The notes: generated from the letters alone by a model not told the origin. 64,000 nt of DNA from Mucilaginibacter paludis DSM 18603 (GCF_000166195.2 NZ_CM001403.1:8296877-8360876), one strand, 5' to 3'; positions 46,201 to 54,243 are shown, counted from the first letter of the stretch. Numbers and translations: made by a program.

Positions 46201-46834
46201 TTACGAAATGCTTGAAACCATTAAACACAACCCCGGTTTGGAAGACCTGCCCATTATCATCTTTACGGGTAAACACCTATCCTCGGGCGAAGAAAGCCGT
46301 ATCCGCCAATATGCAGATACCATTGTGGTTAAAACCGCCCACTCCTACCAACGCATCCTTGATGAAGTAACGCTATTTTTGCACCTAATTGAAGATCAAA
46401 AACAAGACAACATCGATACGAGCAACAAAAAGCCAAGTCTTTTAAATGAGGTTCTGAAAGATAAAACAGTGCTGATAGCCGACGACGATGTGCGTAATAT
46501 TTTCTCGATGACTAAATCACTCGAAAAGCACGGCATGAAGGTAATTTCGGCCACAGATGGTAAAGAGGCGTTACATCAATTGGATAGCCATCCGGAAACG
46601 GCAATTGTACTAATGGACATGATGATGCCCGAAATGGATGGTTACGAAAGCACAGCCAGGATAAGGCAGCATCCCCATTTTAAACATTTACCGGTAATTG
46701 CGGTAACCGCCAAGGCGATGTTAGGCGACCGCGAAAAATGTATTGCAGCGGGTGCTTCAGATTATATTTCAAAACCAGTAGACATTGATCAGTTAACCTC
46801 ATTGCTAAGAGTTTGGCTGTTTGACAAAAGATAA
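43271..46834 (+). CDS. Large hybrid histidine kinase: CHASE3-like, HAMP, GAF, kinase, three receivers; 1187 aa
   Basis: Two membrane helices (about 10-30 and 175-197) bracket a CHASE3-like extracytoplasmic domain (MSTMKDAETGQRGYLLTGEDDFLEPY). Then HAMP (about 200-265), GAF (about 290-430; GALYLLEDNALWLQSG, LGEGLVGQAAL), a long Glu/Gln-rich coiled coil (430-515), HisKA (EFMANMSHELRTPLNSILLL, His near 527) and HATPase (GGTGLGLSISRELARLLGG). Three receivers end the protein: about 795-910 (AILLDIQLPVKDGW), 920-1035 (VIMDMGIPDKNAYE) and 1065-1185 (VLMDMMMPEMDGYE). All three keep the phospho-Asp. Receiver 2 has Glu-Glu (LIVEENA) at the acidic pair and looks least canonical. Next to receiver, CheR and CheB genes it is the likely hub of this signalling module. 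Confidence 0.95.
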   Translation: MRTTLTRNLQIGFGLSLLLLIISSVASYVSIQNLLESADLVEHSTKVVQGLESVMSTMKDAETGQRGYLLTGEDDFLEPYTGAYGRALTMVNRLQDMTGDNPQQQLNISHIKDIMLKRLTALQNMLEKKRSGKAVTVDDLRYGKIAMDALRKEVDTAEAAEKALLSSRNGTLKKFTSLTPLIIVFAALLAMGVSIFSYIKVTADMAERLRLQQELQDKDEEVSRRINIIQHIAEQISTGDYTIRVDDHEKDSLGSLALSLNKMAESLEYSFKRLSDNEWMQTGMSQLNDRMIGEKEQSMLTHQILQFLAAYTASQVGALYLLEDNALWLQSGFALTDASPKIALGEGLVGQAALNDEAYWLKEIKNDFITVSHATGSIKPQHLLVVPIHHENQVTGIIELASIHSYPDRKLKFLKAVAPNIGIAIHGAQNRKRMQELLEETQAQSEELQAQHSELENLNTELEAHTQKLQTSEEELRVQQEELQQTNLELEERNRMINARNQEIQQKAEELEQSTRYKTEFMANMSHELRTPLNSILLLSRYLAENTEQNLNPDQVESASVILNSGNGLLNLIDELLDLSKIEAGKMELEYQQVSVEGVLNDIKSLFAPIAKEKKLDFIIKNELSEITQLETDRMRLEQILKNLLSNALKFTSKGQVSLTLRQPELTGNLLQFAVTDTGIGIPQNKQQLVFDAFQQADGSTKRKFGGTGLGLSISRELARLLGGEISLSSEPGKGSEFVLTIPMDRQAIVPTQNPATQPEKLKTDDEQELKMTGRYVVPVIPEAVEDDRNNLQPYDQVVLIVEDDTAFGKALLGFTRKRGYKGIVAVRGDHGIALAQQYQPVAILLDIQLPVKDGWEVMEELKSNSATRHIPVHIMSSMEVKRESRMKGAVDFINKPIAMDQMKQMFQKLEEAWSKNPKKVLIVEENARHAQALSYFLETFKVSSAIAGSVNESVDALKNKEVDCVIMDMGIPDKNAYEMLETIKHNPGLEDLPIIIFTGKHLSSGEESRIRQYADTIVVKTAHSYQRILDEVTLFLHLIEDQKQDNIDTSNKKPSLLNEVLKDKTVLIADDDVRNIFSMTKSLEKHGMKVISATDGKEALHQLDSHPETAIVLMDMMMPEMDGYESTARIRQHPHFKHLPVIAVTAKAMLGDREKCIAAGASDYISKPVDIDQLTSLLRVWLFDKR

Positions 46835-46844
46835 TAAATAAAAC

Positions 46845-47222
46845 ATGGATAATCCATCATCACCGGTACTGATCATCGATGACGACAGCCGCAATATATT
46901 TGCATTAGGCCTGGTTTTACGCAGCAAGGGTTATCAGTGCCTTTCGGCTACGGCCGCACAACCGGGTATCAAATTATTGACCGAGAATCCTGATATCGGC
47001 ATAGTATTGCTTGACATGACGATGCCCGACATGGACGGCTATGAAGCCATCGGCGTGATCAGGAAAGTGCCCGGCCGTGAAAATTTACCCATTATTGCCG
47101 TTACCGCCCAGGCCATGCCTGGCGATCGTGAAAAGTGCCTTTCCGCTGGAGCTAATGCGTACATTTCAAAGCCTGTTAATGTAGATATGATGATTAGCCT
47201 GCTAAAGCAATACATCAGCTAA
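46845..47222 (+). CDS. Stand-alone receiver protein, 125 aa
   Basis: A single receiver domain: acidic residues in LIIDDDSRN, phospho-Asp in IVLLDMTMPDMDGYE (near residue 57), Thr in IIAVTAQAM and Lys in NAYISKPVN. It closely resembles the third receiver of the preceding hybrid kinase (MPGDREKC... ISKPV against MLGDREKC... ISKPV), so it probably arose from it. With no output domain it should act as a phospho-relay or by protein contact. It starts 10 bases after the hybrid kinase and ends 2 bases before the CheR gene. Confidence 0.94.
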   Translation: MDNPSSPVLIIDDDSRNIFALGLVLRSKGYQCLSATAAQPGIKLLTENPDIGIVLLDMTMPDMDGYEAIGVIRKVPGRENLPIIAVTAQAMPGDREKCLSAGANAYISKPVNVDMMISLLKQYIS

Positions 47223-47224
47223 TT

Positions 47225-48043
47225 ATGGAATCACCGGTTGACGACCAGCAGATTAGTTTACTGTTAACAGACTTGTTGGACACTTATGGTTATGATTTTA
47301 CAGACTATTCCAAAGCCTCTTTGAAGCGCCGGATCAACCGCCTGTATATCCTTGACCGTTTCCCGAGCTTTGCGGAATTCAGGTATAAAGTACGTACGGA
47401 TGAAAACTACTTTAACCGGTTTATTGAACAGCTTACAGTGAATGTTACTGAAATGTTTCGCGATCCCTTTTTTTACCAGGCACTAAAAAATGAAATATTG
47501 CCAGTATTGGCTACCTATCCTTTTATCAGGATATGGCATGCTGGTTGCTCTACAGGCGAAGAGGTGTATTCTACAGCTATTTTCCTCAAGGAGGCCAATT
47601 TATTACACAAATCGATATTATACGCCACAGATATTAATTCCGAGGTGGTAAAAAAAGCGGCAGAGGGCATCTTTCCTATCAACCATATGCAGCAGTACTC
47701 CGAAAACTACAGGCAGGCAGGTGGAAATCAAGATTTTAGCAGTTATTATTCGGCCGGTTACGATCACGTTCTGTTTAGCGAAGAACTCAAAAAACGTATG
47801 GTTTTTTCTACACATAACCTGGTTTCCGAAAGTTCTTTTAACCAATTTCAACTGATTATGTGCCGCAATGTGTTGATTTATTTTGAAAGAGAATTACAGG
47901 GCAAAGTTTTTGCATTATTCGACGAAAGTTTGGATAGCCTGGGCTTTTTAGCACTGGGAAGCAAGGAGACTTTAAAGTTGTCGCCGATTGTTTCGCGCTA
48001 CCGGCAAATAGGTAAAGAAAAAATATGGAGGAAAATGTATTAA
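47225..48043 (+). CDS. CheR-family protein-glutamate methyltransferase, 272 aa
   Basis: The CheR N-terminal helical domain (about 10-65; SKASLKRRINRLYIL) precedes the SAM-dependent methyltransferase domain (about 70-270). The SAM-binding loop is in IRIWHAGCSTGEEVYSTAIF, TEMFRDPFFY is the family element, and FQLIMCRNVLIYFE is motif IV. CheR adds methyl groups to glutamates of chemoreceptors. No chemoreceptor, CheA or CheW gene is in the window; in such clusters the target is probably the coiled coil of the hybrid kinase, which is my inference. Its end overlaps the CheB start by 19 bases. Confidence 0.93.
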   Translation: MESPVDDQQISLLLTDLLDTYGYDFTDYSKASLKRRINRLYILDRFPSFAEFRYKVRTDENYFNRFIEQLTVNVTEMFRDPFFYQALKNEILPVLATYPFIRIWHAGCSTGEEVYSTAIFLKEANLLHKSILYATDINSEVVKKAAEGIFPINHMQQYSENYRQAGGNQDFSSYYSAGYDHVLFSEELKKRMVFSTHNLVSESSFNQFQLIMCRNVLIYFERELQGKVFALFDESLDSLGFLALGSKETLKLSPIVSRYRQIGKEKIWRKMY

Positions 48044-48624
48044 ATACCCAATGCATTATTATCGGAGGATCTGCCGGAAGCCTCGAAGTAATGATGTTTA
48101 TTTTAACCAGGCTGGAGACTAATTTCTCTATCCCTATCATCATTGTGTTGCACCGTAAATACAACCATGATTCAGCTTTAATTGAGGTATTAAGCCATAA
48201 AACAAAATTACATGTTAAAGAAGCTGAAGATAAAGAACAGATAAAACCAGGAGTAATTTATATTGCCCCGGCAGATTATCATTTGCTGGTTGAAAGCAAT
48301 CATTCCTTCTCATTAGACTGTTCTGAAAAGGTTCAGTTTTCCAGACCAAGCATCGATGTATCATTTCAAACTGCCGCCGAAGCATACGGGCCTGGCTTGC
48401 TTGCCATCCTTTTATCCGGCGCCAATGCCGACGGAACCGAAGGCTTTATGCATGTGCGTAGAAACGGCGGAGTACTGATAGCCCAAAACCCCAGCGATGC
48501 GTTGGTTCCCTTTATGCCACAGAGCGCAATTAACGAAGGGCTGGCAGATTTTGTACTAAACAGGCAAGAGATATCGAAACTACTTAACTATCAACAGGAT
48601 AATAAAAATAGCAACTCCGATTGA
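48025..48624 (+). CDS. CheB-type methylesterase without receiver domain, 199 aa
   Basis: Only the catalytic domain is present. The triad residues of the family are visible: Ser in IIIGGSAGSLE (near 16), His in IVLHRKYNHDS (near 43) and Asp in LLSGANADGTEG (near 135). PQSAINEGLADFVL closes the domain. Full CheB proteins have an N-terminal receiver; here that role may be taken by the stand-alone receiver encoded two genes upstream. The start ATG at 48025 lies inside the CheR frame, a 19-base overlap that implies coupled translation. It removes methyl groups set by the neighbouring CheR. Confidence 0.92.
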   Translation: MEENVLNTQCIIIGGSAGSLEVMMFILTRLETNFSIPIIIVLHRKYNHDSALIEVLSHKTKLHVKEAEDKEQIKPGVIYIAPADYHLLVESNHSFSLDCSEKVQFSRPSIDVSFQTAAEAYGPGLLAILLSGANADGTEGFMHVRRNGGVLIAQNPSDALVPFMPQSAINEGLADFVLNRQEISKLLNYQQDNKNSNSD

Positions 48625-48694
48625 TCTTTACGCATATATCTATTAATTCTACAAAAGGAAATTACCCTTTTAACATAATACCGTCAAAAGAAAT

Positions 48695-50329
48695 TCAATA
48701 GCTGGTTTTTTCAGCGATAAGCATCGAAGCCAGGTGATCGTCGAGGTTATAGATATCTTTCCTGAAATTCAACTTATTGTTTCCGTCTGTAAAAGCAGTA
48801 AAGTAAGCTATAAAAACAGGCACCTTATTTTGTAAAGTAACATATTGCTCTTTCCCGGCGTGCATAGCTACGTCAATTTTCTGAGCGTCCCAGTTTTTTT
48901 GATCCTTCAACAGAAAATTTGCCAGCTTGGTTGGGTTTTGAACCCTAATACAGCCGTGGCTAAAAGCCCTTGCCGATTCGCCAAACAATGATTTGGAGGG
49001 CGTATCGTGCAGATAGATATTATAGCTGTTTGGAAAAAGAAATTTCACCAGGCCAAGAGAATTTTCGGGCCCTGGTAATTGCCTTATTGTAGGCAGGCCA
49101 TCTGCGTAACCTGTGATTTGCATCCGGTGAGTGGATAAATAATCCCGATGCCTTTTCATTTCCGGAACAACCTCTTTCTGCACAATACTCGGTGGTACAT
49201 TCCAATAAGGGCTAAATACAACGTACTTCACATCGCCATAAAATACAGTGGTTTGATGCATGGTTTGCCCTACCACTACATTGCAACTCCACAATAAACT
49301 ATCAGCATGAAAAACGTGTAATTTAAATTCGGGGATATTAACGGCCAGATAATCCGAATTTAAACTTATAGGCAGCCAGCGGCAGCGTTCCATATTCACC
49401 AGGATCTGCTGTATTCTTTTTTTCAACGGAACATTCATTTCGGCAACCGTCTCTTTATTCAACAGGCCATTGGCCAGCAACCCATTCCTGCTTTGAAATT
49501 GAAGGATGGCAGTGTCCAGGTCTGCGTTATAAGCACGATCCAGCGTATCGCCCTTAAAATCTTCCAATAGGTATAGCCGTTTTTTTACAGTGGCAATTAC
49601 GGCGGCTGTATCTCCGGGTTTGAACACTTTACCTGTTAAAGTGATATTTGACCACTTATCCCGTTCGTTCAGTAAGTAGTATTTGCGCAGATAGCTTCTT
49701 AGCAGTTCGTATTGGCGGTAAACCGGCTCGGCGGCAGCAGCTTGCTTAGACGGCATTTTTATTAAACTATCAAGATATTGCGCATAGTTTACTTTTTTCC
49801 GAGGCAGGTACCACCGTGCAGACGAACTTGCCGTGCTATCCATACCCTGCCATACTAATTTCGAAAAAGCAAAATATTGGGCCGTTAACATCAGCTCAAC
49901 CTGTATATCAGGCTGCTTTGCCCGGGTATTTAAATTATTAACTAAGGAGTCGAGTTCTTTTTGATAAGGAGGCTTTTGATACACACCCTCGTTTTGCAAG
50001 TTGAGTACGCGGTTTTCCAGGTTGCCTGCTTGTTCAATCAGGCTACCTTTCTCAAACCAGGCGTAAGCGTAATTTCTTTTTTTATAAAAACTATTGATCT
50101 CACCGGTGTAAATTTTAAATCCGGGGTATTTTTTCAAAAACGACCCGATACCCAGGCTGTCAAAAACTGCTTCAGACTGGCCGCTGAAGTTTCCCGGAAT
50201 AGTTTTGTTCCACTCTTTATGCAAAGAGTCTGTAACAGAAGTTTTTGAGGGGTAATGAACGCAGGAACTCATCATTAAACAGCCAGCAAAAAGCAACAGC
50301 AAAGTATATCTTAAATATCCGTAGGGCAT
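48695..50329 (-). CDS. YcbB-like L,D-transpeptidase, lipoprotein, 544 aa
   Basis: The start ATG at 50329 gives MPYGYLRYTLLLLFAGCL and a lipobox (MSSC) near Cys23; the longer frame begins with TTG and would push the signal peptide inward. A scaffold region is followed by a peptidoglycan-binding-like domain (about 250-315; LDTAILQFQSRNGLLANGLLNKETV) and the YkuD-type catalytic domain (about 325-500), with His in YNIYLHDTP and the catalytic Cys in SHGCIRV. The family makes 3,3-cross-links in peptidoglycan and attaches some lipoproteins. Length and order match YcbB of Gram-negatives. It stands alone between convergent CheB and a divergent-strand stress cluster. Confidence 0.92.
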   Translation of the reverse strand: MPYGYLRYTLLLLFAGCLMMSSCVHYPSKTSVTDSLHKEWNKTIPGNFSGQSEAVFDSLGIGSFLKKYPGFKIYTGEINSFYKKRNYAYAWFEKGSLIEQAGNLENRVLNLQNEGVYQKPPYQKELDSLVNNLNTRAKQPDIQVELMLTAQYFAFSKLVWQGMDSTASSSARWYLPRKKVNYAQYLDSLIKMPSKQAAAAEPVYRQYELLRSYLRKYYLLNERDKWSNITLTGKVFKPGDTAAVIATVKKRLYLLEDFKGDTLDRAYNADLDTAILQFQSRNGLLANGLLNKETVAEMNVPLKKRIQQILVNMERCRWLPISLNSDYLAVNIPEFKLHVFHADSLLWSCNVVVGQTMHQTTVFYGDVKYVVFSPYWNVPPSIVQKEVVPEMKRHRDYLSTHRMQITGYADGLPTIRQLPGPENSLGLVKFLFPNSYNIYLHDTPSKSLFGESARAFSHGCIRVQNPTKLANFLLKDQKNWDAQKIDVAMHAGKEQYVTLQNKVPVFIAYFTAFTDGNNKLNFRKDIYNLDDHLASMLIAEKTSY

Positions 50330-50538
50330 AGCATTTATGATCAACAATTAGGCCGATATATTCAGCCCGAGCGCCCTAAAGATAGCTGTTTGCCAACATC
50401 AAATTAAATAAGCCTGTAATTTTCAATTAAATGATTAGGCTTAAATTACCAAAAAAAAGCACAAATTATTTTTGACTTCCAATTTTAACAGGAACAAAAT
50501 ACTGAATACCTCATTTATTCTGCGCCAGGGCAAATAGC

Positions 50539-51405
50539 TTAATTGCACATTTTAGCAGGCAGAATCATAAGCGGCACCTTTTGATAGTTCAGCACTTTTT
50601 TTGCGGTACTTTGATGCAGCATGCGGATAAAAAAAGATTGATCATAATATACAACGGATAAAAGTTCTGATTCCGATTCTTCGCATAGGCGTATCAGACG
50701 TTTAACAACATCTTTGCCTTTTACGGCGTTAAATGTTATTTGAGGGTAATTCAATTCGGTTACCTGTTTTTTAAAGTTTGCTTCTATTTCGTCCTGAATC
50801 TCGCCTTTTTTATCCAGAGGATCCACATGTACAATGTCCAATTGAAAACCAAAAACCGATCCCAATTTACAGATATACCTAATTGCGTTGATATCCGATT
50901 CGTTGAAGCCGGTAGCGAAAGTCACCTTCTTCAATTTATCCAACGTTGACGGCTGCGGAACAATGATAAGCGGACGGCTGATGTAATCGATAACTGTAGA
51001 TGTGTTGTTATCATTCAAAATCTGCTCGAGCGTGCAATTTACACCGCCACCCATCAGAGCAAACTCTATGTCATTGCTCTGCATAATGTTCTCTACATTT
51101 TCCCCTATGTTTCCGGCCCCACAATCAACAGAAACATTCGGCTTATACTGCCCGCGTTTTAAATTAACGGCCTGCTGTTCAATAAATTCAGCAGTTTTTT
51201 GCAGGTTAAGATACCGTTCTGGTTCGCACTCGGGCAAGCTATCCTGCAACCATTGGCTCCCCACATAACCCTCAGATACCGTTGCCCCACATAAATTATT
51301 GAATAAAAGTAAATTGTTGTGAAGCCTTGAACAAAGCATCAAAGCTGATTGCGCGGCATGATCTGCGTTCTCAGAAAAGTCAGTCAATAGCAGAATTGTC
51401 TTCAT
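50539..51405 (-). CDS. Tandem universal stress protein (UspA family), 288 aa
   Basis: Two Usp domains: about 1-150 (MKTILLLTDFSENADHAAQSAL, the start of the fold) and about 155-285 (KVTFATGFNESDINAIRYI to KVLNYQKVPLMILP). The Gly-rich ATP-binding motif G-x2-G-x9-G(S/T) is not visible in either half, so it belongs to the non-nucleotide-binding type. A perfect inverted repeat (51488-51505) lies about 85 bases upstream of the ATG. A second tandem Usp occurs at 56268-57125. Such proteins accompany oxygen limitation and growth arrest in many bacteria. Confidence 0.93.
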   Translation of the reverse strand: MKTILLLTDFSENADHAAQSALMLCSRLHNNLLLFNNLCGATVSEGYVGSQWLQDSLPECEPERYLNLQKTAEFIEQQAVNLKRGQYKPNVSVDCGAGNIGENVENIMQSNDIEFALMGGGVNCTLEQILNDNNTSTVIDYISRPLIIVPQPSTLDKLKKVTFATGFNESDINAIRYICKLGSVFGFQLDIVHVDPLDKKGEIQDEIEANFKKQVTELNYPQITFNAVKGKDVVKRLIRLCEESESELLSVVYYDQSFFIRMLHQSTAKKVLNYQKVPLMILPAKMCN

Positions 51406-51867
51406 GGTCAGAATTTAGTAATCGCCTTATTATTAAACAGGCACGGTTATTATTGCATCCAAATTTGCCCATACACAGTTGATAAAAAAATGACAGGTGT
51501 CATTTAAATTACTGACACTTAATTAGGTACAAAACAACACTACTTAACACATCTTAAATACCACAACTCAATAATAACCAGATCATTAAATAATAATTTA
51601 AATATCATCGCATTAAATAGTGTTATGATATCAAGCAACATCAAGAGTAAGAATACTTTTATTAATCACCTTATCTACAGTACATTAAATTCATCATAGC
51701 ACTGCATATTTAACCAGGCAGAAAACTTTGTTCAGATCAACATATACCTCATCTCCATCATCTGCAAGTAAGCAAGCCCGCCGGATAGTGTAAATAATCA
51801 GTGTTTTTAATGATGACCGTCAAAGTTTTTCATTTTTCAATCATTGAACTTTACGCCATAAATATTT
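51406..51867. other. 462-base divergent region of the stress cluster
   Basis: It separates the minus-strand Usp gene from the plus-strand release-factor-like gene. It is AT-rich and holds no gene. It contains the Fnr-like palindrome listed separately and, nearer the plus-strand gene, TGACCGTCA (51814-51822). Confidence 0.6.
51488..51505. promoter_or_regulatory. Perfect Fnr-like inverted repeat in the divergent stress promoter
   Basis: AAATGACA and TGTCATTT flank GG: an 18-base near-palindrome with half-sites ATGAC-N4-GTCAT, the same geometry as the Fnr site TTGAT-N4-ATCAA. It is 83 bases upstream of the Usp ATG. Weaker copies lie at 54412-54425, 56172-56185 and 57181-57194. Confidence 0.6.
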
Positions 51868-52953
51868 ATGATGAACACACTATTGACACCAGAAATCCGG
51901 CAGGTAATAGGTGCGTTACACTATAGGCCATCAGTTTCAATCATGATACCTTTTGAACCCAAAACCAACTCAAAAACGGAACTGATCCTTTCATTAAAAT
52001 TAATTGCCGAAAGCGCAGAAAAAGAGTTACTTGAAAACTACCCCGTTGAGGTATGCGCTGTTATTACAGAAAAACTACGGAAAATCATCCGGAATTTAAG
52101 TTTCAACACAAACAAAAAAAGCATCGCTATTTACGTTTCGCTGGTTTTTGAAAAAGTAATATACCTTGATACCACCGTAAACGAAAAAATAACTATCGAC
52201 GATTCTTTCGAGATCAGAGACCTGGTTTATAATAAAAAACAAATTGAAAAGTACCTGTTGCTTTTGTTTACCGATAAAAAGAGTGAGGTGTTTTTAATTA
52301 ACTCGAGCAAATTCTTCCGGGTAGTTCCGCATGCGCCTGAATTAATTTATGCCTATACTAACGATATCACTAAAAATGACGGGCCTCCAAGCCAGTTTGA
52401 ATTTACAGACCGGGTTTTACATCATATGGATCAATCCCTTGATGAGATTACCCTGGCCTACCCTCTACCGGTTTTTATAATGGGTACCGATGATATTGTT
52501 GATCATTTTAAAAAGATCACAAAACATGCCGCATCAATTGTTGATTATGTGCAAGGCAACTATGAGTATGCTACTTTTACTGAGTTGAAAGCCGCACTAA
52601 AACCGCACATTGTCAGCTGGCATAAGCAACAAAAAGATCATTTACTGGCCAAACTGCAAACTGAGAACGCTAAAAACAAACTGATAACTGGAGTGAAGAA
52701 TGTATGGGCAGAAATAAATCATCATAAAGGCCGACTATTGGTTGTTGAAAAAAACTTTAGATATCTTGAAGACCATCAAGTTGCTGGCCGAACTACCGCC
52801 CAAGCAAGCCAGACCGGCGAAAGGACAATCTATGACAGAGATAGCGTAGACGACATGATAGAAAAAGTACTTGAAAATGGCGGCGATGTTGAATTTGTTA
52901 ACGACGGTGATTTGGATACCTACCACCATATCGCGCTGGTACAGTATTACTAA
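51868..52953 (+). CDS. baeRF-like (bacterial archaeo-eukaryotic release factor-type) protein, 361 aa
   Basis: I recognise the overall plan of bacterial aRF1/eRF1-like proteins. An N-terminal beta-rich domain (about 1-110; YRPSVSIMIPFEPKT, KKSIAIYVS) is followed by a middle RNase-H-like domain (about 125-260; YLLLLFTDKKSEVFLINSSKFF, LPVFIMGTDDIVDHF) and a C-terminal eRF1 domain-3-like end (about 270-360; VDDMIEKVLENGGDVEFVNDGDL, IALVQYY). The catalytic GGQ loop of true release factors is absent. These proteins are thought to act on ribosomes under stress, but function is unproven. Its neighbours (Usp proteins, alkyltransferase-like) fit a stress role. Confidence 0.72.
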   Translation: MMNTLLTPEIRQVIGALHYRPSVSIMIPFEPKTNSKTELILSLKLIAESAEKELLENYPVEVCAVITEKLRKIIRNLSFNTNKKSIAIYVSLVFEKVIYLDTTVNEKITIDDSFEIRDLVYNKKQIEKYLLLLFTDKKSEVFLINSSKFFRVVPHAPELIYAYTNDITKNDGPPSQFEFTDRVLHHMDQSLDEITLAYPLPVFIMGTDDIVDHFKKITKHAASIVDYVQGNYEYATFTELKAALKPHIVSWHKQQKDHLLAKLQTENAKNKLITGVKNVWAEINHHKGRLLVVEKNFRYLEDHQVAGRTTAQASQTGERTIYDRDSVDDMIEKVLENGGDVEFVNDGDLDTYHHIALVQYY

Positions 52954-52978
52954 TCACAATGAACTAAATAATTACACC

Positions 52979-53497
52979 ATGATGAAATATATAACAGGAA
53001 AAAGTTGGAGGGAGAAAAGAGAGAAACCCATACAACCTAAAGTGATTGATATACCCGATTTATGGGCCAGAAAAATGGGTCACGGCAAAATGTTTATTCC
53101 TACGCCGATGCTGATTGATGAAATTATCAAAAGAATTCCAATAGGCAGAGTAACTACGGTAAATATTATTAGAAATCACCTGGCAAGCGAGTATCACGCC
53201 GACATGACCTGCCCGCTAAGTACAGGAATAGACTTATGCATTGCAGCCCAGGCCGCTGAAGAAGACAGGCTAAACGGCGAAAGCGAAATAACCCCCTATT
53301 GGAGGGTACTAAAAGAGGATGGTAAACTAAATGCTAAATTTCCGGGAGGCAAACAACAACAGGCTGAGTATTTACGGGCGGAGGGCTTCGAAATTATAGA
53401 AAACGAAGTTGATTATAGCCTATCCGTTAAAAACTATAAAAACAGGCTGATTAATTTATCCTATCGTTTATTCGCCGATAGTTATAACCTCATTTGA
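52979..53497 (+). CDS. Alkyltransferase-like (MGMT-family) protein lacking the active Cys, 172 aa
   Basis: The start is ATG 52979, 25 bases after the preceding stop; the longer frame from 52871 overlaps the upstream gene and looks artificial. The MGMT DNA-binding domain covers about 45-150: MLIDEIIKRIPIGRVTTVNIIR (helix-turn-helix with the GxVxT element), then TPYWRVLKEDGKL and QQQAEYLRAEGFEI. Where the methyltransferase has the acceptor Cys in PCHRV, this has PYWRV, so it cannot transfer alkyl groups and belongs with ATL proteins that bind damaged DNA. ATL usually has Trp at the Cys position; Tyr is less familiar. It probably shares a transcript with the baeRF-like gene. Confidence 0.82.
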   Translation: MMKYITGKSWREKREKPIQPKVIDIPDLWARKMGHGKMFIPTPMLIDEIIKRIPIGRVTTVNIIRNHLASEYHADMTCPLSTGIDLCIAAQAAEEDRLNGESEITPYWRVLKEDGKLNAKFPGGKQQQAEYLRAEGFEIIENEVDYSLSVKNYKNRLINLSYRLFADSYNLI

Positions 53498-53823
53498 GTA
53501 AAAGAGGTATTGGAGAGAACGGGCTCCAATACCTTCAATAACGTATTGACCGTCACTTAACATGAGATAGTTACAATTTTATCTGTAATACACCACACTT
53601 TTATCTGCGACAAATATTGGCAATAATGAGTTAGTATCGTTGCCCATCCGGCAGCAAGAGTGCCAATACAAAACCACAGCAAAGTACTTTAAATAAGATA
53701 GTTAATAATAAAATCGCAGTGTTATTTCGGTCAATTATAAAACCACCTTATTTCAAGAACTCACATTGTAATTTGGCCAATCAAATCATATTTTAGCTAA
53801 AAACGGTAAAAACAATTCTCCTG
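53498..53823. other. 326-base convergent gap
   Basis: It holds the terminator hairpin listed separately and a TGACCGTCA word at 53547-53555, identical to 51814-51822. No gene is visible. Confidence 0.5.
53505..53534 (+). terminator. Hairpin after the alkyltransferase-like gene
   Basis: Arms AGGTATTGGAG (53505-53515) and CTCCAATACCT (53524-53534) form a perfect 11-bp stem with an 8-base loop, eight bases after the stop. The downstream sequence is not T-rich, so termination strength is uncertain. Confidence 0.55.
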
Positions 53824-54243
53824 TTAGCTCAACAAAAACTTATTTTTATGCATTACGCATTCAACCAATCTGAATAATTCTTTTTTTACTTCACGATATT
53901 CGGCAGTGAGCTTGGTCATGGTAATCTCTAACTCTGCTTGTGCTACCGGCAGAGCTTCCTTAATTTCAGGAATAAGATTTTCGGATATCAGCTCAACCCG
54001 CTTAAGTTGATCTTTAATAAGTTGGTGGGCTTCTTTTTCGTCTTTCTCTAAATTTAACAGCCTTTTACCTACTTGTCGTAACTTCAAAATGTAAGTCTGA
54101 TCAGACAGTGGGGTAAAATGTTCATCTAATAAACGGTGCAAAAAAGCCGTCTCAATTTTAAAAAATTCAAGATCTGAAAGCCATTTTCTGGAGGTTACAT
54201 AGTATTGAACGGAGGAACTTGACAGTGTAGATATATTTTCCAT
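53824..54243 (-). CDS. Coiled-coil hypothetical protein, 139 aa
   Basis: No family recognised. It is soluble, with no signal peptide or membrane helix. From about residue 50 to 135 it is almost entirely charged helix with heptad spacing of Leu/Ile/Val (LNLEKDEKEAHQLIKDQL, AELEITMTKLTAEYREVKKEL), so a coiled coil or helical hairpin is likely. An Fnr-like inverted repeat lies about 170 bases upstream. It sits inside the stress cluster, on the same strand as and 217 bases downstream of the phosphorylase-like gene. Confidence 0.7.
   Translation of the reverse strand: MENISTLSSSSVQYYVTSRKWLSDLEFFKIETAFLHRLLDEHFTPLSDQTYILKLRQVGKRLLNLEKDEKEAHQLIKDQLKRVELISENLIPEIKEALPVAQAELEITMTKLTAEYREVKKELFRLVECVMHKNKFLLS

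Noticed and set aside
52871..52978. Longer start for the alkyltransferase-like protein
   Set aside because: It overlaps the preceding gene by over 80 bases and adds residues that resemble the shadow of that gene. The ATG pair at 52979 starts where MGMT-family homology begins.
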